A stretch of 6,813 nt of DNA from an uncultured Bacilli bacterium (GTDB lineage: Bacteria; Bacillota_I; Bacilli_A; RF39; UBA660): NCBI GenBank assembly GCA_947629395.1, contig CANRDQ010000049.1, positions 1 to 6,813 of the forward strand. Reading direction: 5' to 3'. Positions 5,475 to 6,813 of the stretch are shown here, one piece after another. A model generated the notes under the pieces. The model worked only from the letters and a program-made list of their open reading frames with translations, was not told the origin of the DNA and ran no database searches. Numbering within the stretch: the first letter of the stretch is position 1; every line of letters begins with the position of its first letter. A program made the translations under genes and the position numbers.

Positions 5475-6725
5475 ATGGCTATATTTAAGAAAAAGCCAAA
5501 AAAAGATAAACCAAAGAAAGTACAGACAGAAAATATGATTGATGATAATGAATATTTTTCAACCTTTGAAGTAGTAGTTATTGTCTTAATTGCTATTTTA
5601 TTTGGATTTATTATTGGTAATGTTATTTCTTTCACTAAAGATAGGACTATCACTACAAAAGTACCAGTAGAACTCGAAGAGTTTATTGATACTTATAATA
5701 ATATTGTTGATAATTATTATGGAAAATTAAATAAAAAAGAATTAGTAGATTCAGGTATTAAAGGATTAGTTGATTATTTAGATGATCCTTATTCAATGTT
5801 TATGGATGAAGATAGTACTATTACTTTTAATGAAACAATTGATGGTAAATACATTGGTATAGGTGCTACTATATCTATGAGAGATGGTAAAGCCATTGTT
5901 GAAGGCTTAACTGAAGATTCTACTGCTAAAGAAGCAGGAGTTAAACTTAAAGATCAAATAATAGAAATTGATGGTACTAATGTTGAAAAGAAGACATTAA
6001 CAGAAATTACTAATTTGATAAAAGGAGAAGCAGGTACTAAATTAAAAGTTACTCTATTAAGAGGAAATGAAAAAGTAAAAGTAACTATAGTTCGTGCTGA
6101 TATAGAGATAACATCTGTTACCTCTGATGTAATAAAATATGATGAACATAATATAGGTTATATAAAAATAGATACTTTTGCGGCTAATACTTATAAACAA
6201 TTTAGAAAAGAATTAGAAAATGTAGAAGATAAAAAGATAGATTCTTTAATTATAGATGTCAGAGATAACTTAGGAGGACATTTAAATCAAGTAGCAAAGG
6301 TTTTATCGATTTTCCTAGAAAAAGGTAAAGTAATTTATCAAATCGATGAAAAAGGTAAGAAAACAGCCTATAAAGATAAAACTAAAGAAAGTAGAGATTA
6401 TAAAGTCGCAGTATTATGTAATGGAGCTAGTGCTAGTGCTGCTGAACTTTTAGTTGCGGCTTTTAATGAATCATATAAAAATTCCATAAGTATTGGTGTT
6501 AATACTTATGGAAAAGGAACAGTTCAAAAAACTTATGAATTATCAAGTGGAGCTAGTCTTAAATATACTGCTGAAAAATGGTTAACACCAAAAGGTAATT
6601 GGGTTAATGAAAAAGGGGTTGAACCAGATTTAATAATAGAAGAAACAGAAGAATATAAAAAGAATCCAATTAGAAATAATGATATTCAATTTAAAAGTGC
6701 TCTTGCAGAATTAACAAAAGAATAA
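5475..6725 (+). CDS. S41-family C-terminal processing peptidase (CtpA/CtpB type)
   Basis: This is a membrane-anchored serine protease that trims or degrades extracytoplasmic proteins from their C-termini. The 416-residue chain has a Lys-rich cytoplasmic start (5-15) and one membrane helix (about 32-53). An N-terminal helical region with the family DDPYSMFM (103-110) follows, then a PDZ domain (about 125-205; GIGATI and AGVKLKDQIIEIDG). The S41 protease core runs from about 215 to 390. Core motifs are YIKIDTF (229-235), IIDVRDNLGG (259-268), NGASASAAE (316-324), YGKGTVQ (345-351) and WLTPKG. The Ser-Lys-Gln triad is S321, K347 and Q351, assigned from the standard motif spacing, so the enzyme should be active. 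The ATG at 5475 follows AAGGTG by five bases. Its stop is about 15 bp from an insertion-sequence end, with no obvious terminator between, so transcripts may run antisense into the IS. Substrate is unknown. Confidence 0.95.
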   Translation: MAIFKKKPKKDKPKKVQTENMIDDNEYFSTFEVVVIVLIAILFGFIIGNVISFTKDRTITTKVPVELEEFIDTYNNIVDNYYGKLNKKELVDSGIKGLVDYLDDPYSMFMDEDSTITFNETIDGKYIGIGATISMRDGKAIVEGLTEDSTAKEAGVKLKDQIIEIDGTNVEKKTLTEITNLIKGEAGTKLKVTLLRGNEKVKVTIVRADIEITSVTSDVIKYDEHNIGYIKIDTFAANTYKQFRKELENVEDKKIDSLIIDVRDNLGGHLNQVAKVLSIFLEKGKVIYQIDEKGKKTAYKDKTKESRDYKVAVLCNGASASAAELLVAAFNESYKNSISIGVNTYGKGTVQKTYELSSGASLKYTAEKWLTPKGNWVNEKGVEPDLIIEETEEYKKNPIRNNDIQFKSALAELTKE

Positions 6726-6776
6726 TAGACCCAATCTATTGAACTAGTCAATAAAAAGTAGACACAAAAAGAGAAT

Positions 6777-6812
6777 TTATAAGAATCCCAATTCGGTTCT
6801 ATACTGGATTGG
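6777..6812 (-). CDS. IS3-family transposase (OrfB), last 11 codons
   Basis: Read on the minus strand from 6812, the codons give PIQYRTELGFL and then TAA (6779-6777). P-[IV]-[QE]-Y-R-T close to the end is the hallmark C-terminus of IS3/IS150-type DDE integrase-like transposases (usually ...SP-x-x-YR...). The rest of the gene lies to the right of the window, so intactness cannot be judged. It converges on the S41 peptidase gene. Confidence 0.72.
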   Translation of the reverse strand, partial: PIQYRTELGFL

Positions 6813-6813
6813 G
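6787..6813 (+). repeat. Inverted repeat within the transposase 3' end
   Basis: CCCAATTCGGT (6787-6797) can pair with ACTGGATTGGG (6803-6813) around TCTAT: nine Watson-Crick pairs and two G-U wobbles in plus-strand RNA. In minus-strand RNA the two wobbles become A-C mismatches, so the structure is stronger in antisense read-through RNA than in transposase mRNA. Confidence 0.5.

Larger units (their letters stand above)
6740..6813 (-). mobile_element. End of an IS3-family insertion sequence (runs off window)
   Basis: The minus strand holds the end of a transposase frame (stop at 6777-6779). About 37 bp further on is a probable IS tip, read on the plus strand as TGAACTAGTCAATAAAAAGT from 6740, continuing AGACAC. 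The short distance from transposase stop to tip and the AAAAGTAGACA block fit IS3-family (IS150-like) elements as I remember them. The exact boundary could shift by a few bases; the opposite end and the target duplication are outside the window. The tip also forms a small inverted repeat TATTGA/TCAATA (6737-6742, 6748-6753). Confidence 0.7.

Noticed and set aside
5405..5653. Minus-strand open frame across the peptidase promoter and 5' end
   Set aside because: Antisense to the Lys-rich start and membrane segment of the peptidase; the hydrophobic translation is a by-product of AT-rich sequence and terminator T runs.
6724..6740. AATAGA/TCTATT hairpin as the peptidase terminator
   Set aside because: Six weak pairs, no T tract, and it competes with the inverted repeat at the IS tip.

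Overview
The window is strongly AT-rich bacterial DNA with short intergenic gaps, strong Shine-Dalgarno sites, a diacylglyceryl lipobox and intrinsic terminators. This points to a low-GC Bacillota, probably a Bacilli/Erysipelotrichia-type or mollicute-related gut lineage (inference). The standard genetic code is used: all eight Trp codons checked are TGG, and no in-frame TGA is read through.

Layout, left to right. (a) Positions 2-643 hold the 3' end of a Pro/Thr/Ala-rich low-complexity protein. (b) A promoter then drives a two-gene unit: cdaA, a membrane diadenylate cyclase that makes c-di-AMP, and cdaR (YbbR-repeat regulator). The two overlap by 17 bp, and the unit ends at a perfect 12-bp-stem terminator that contains the cdaR stop codon. 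(c) A lipoprotein with a LolA/DUF4367-like look follows. (d) Next comes a single-pass membrane protein with a Lys-rich cytoplasmic tail and a probable cysteine-free thioredoxin-like outer domain. Immediately downstream are an 11-bp hairpin and a tRNA-Asn(GTT) with no promoter of its own, then a clear terminator. (e) A small stand-alone HD-domain protein resembles the hydrolase domain of Rel/SpoT. (f) An S41 C-terminal processing peptidase (membrane anchor, PDZ, Ser-Lys-Gln) follows. (g) The right edge enters an insertion sequence in the opposite orientation: the last 11 codons of an IS3-family transposase and one IS tip, starting about 15 bp after the peptidase stop codon.

The genes are mostly cell-envelope and nucleotide-second-messenger housekeeping: c-di-AMP synthesis and its regulator, surface lipoprotein, membrane-anchored protease and a possible alarmone hydrolase. 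Most are separate transcription units with leaders of only about 11-28 nt, which leaves no room for riboswitches. Three promoters share a TTGTGN-TATAAT-like extended -10. I see no CRISPR array, phage module or clearly new multi-gene system. The points most worth a second look are the mRNA-tRNA arrangement, the cysteine-free thioredoxin-like protein, the solo HD protein, the missing glmM after cdaAR and the IS junction.
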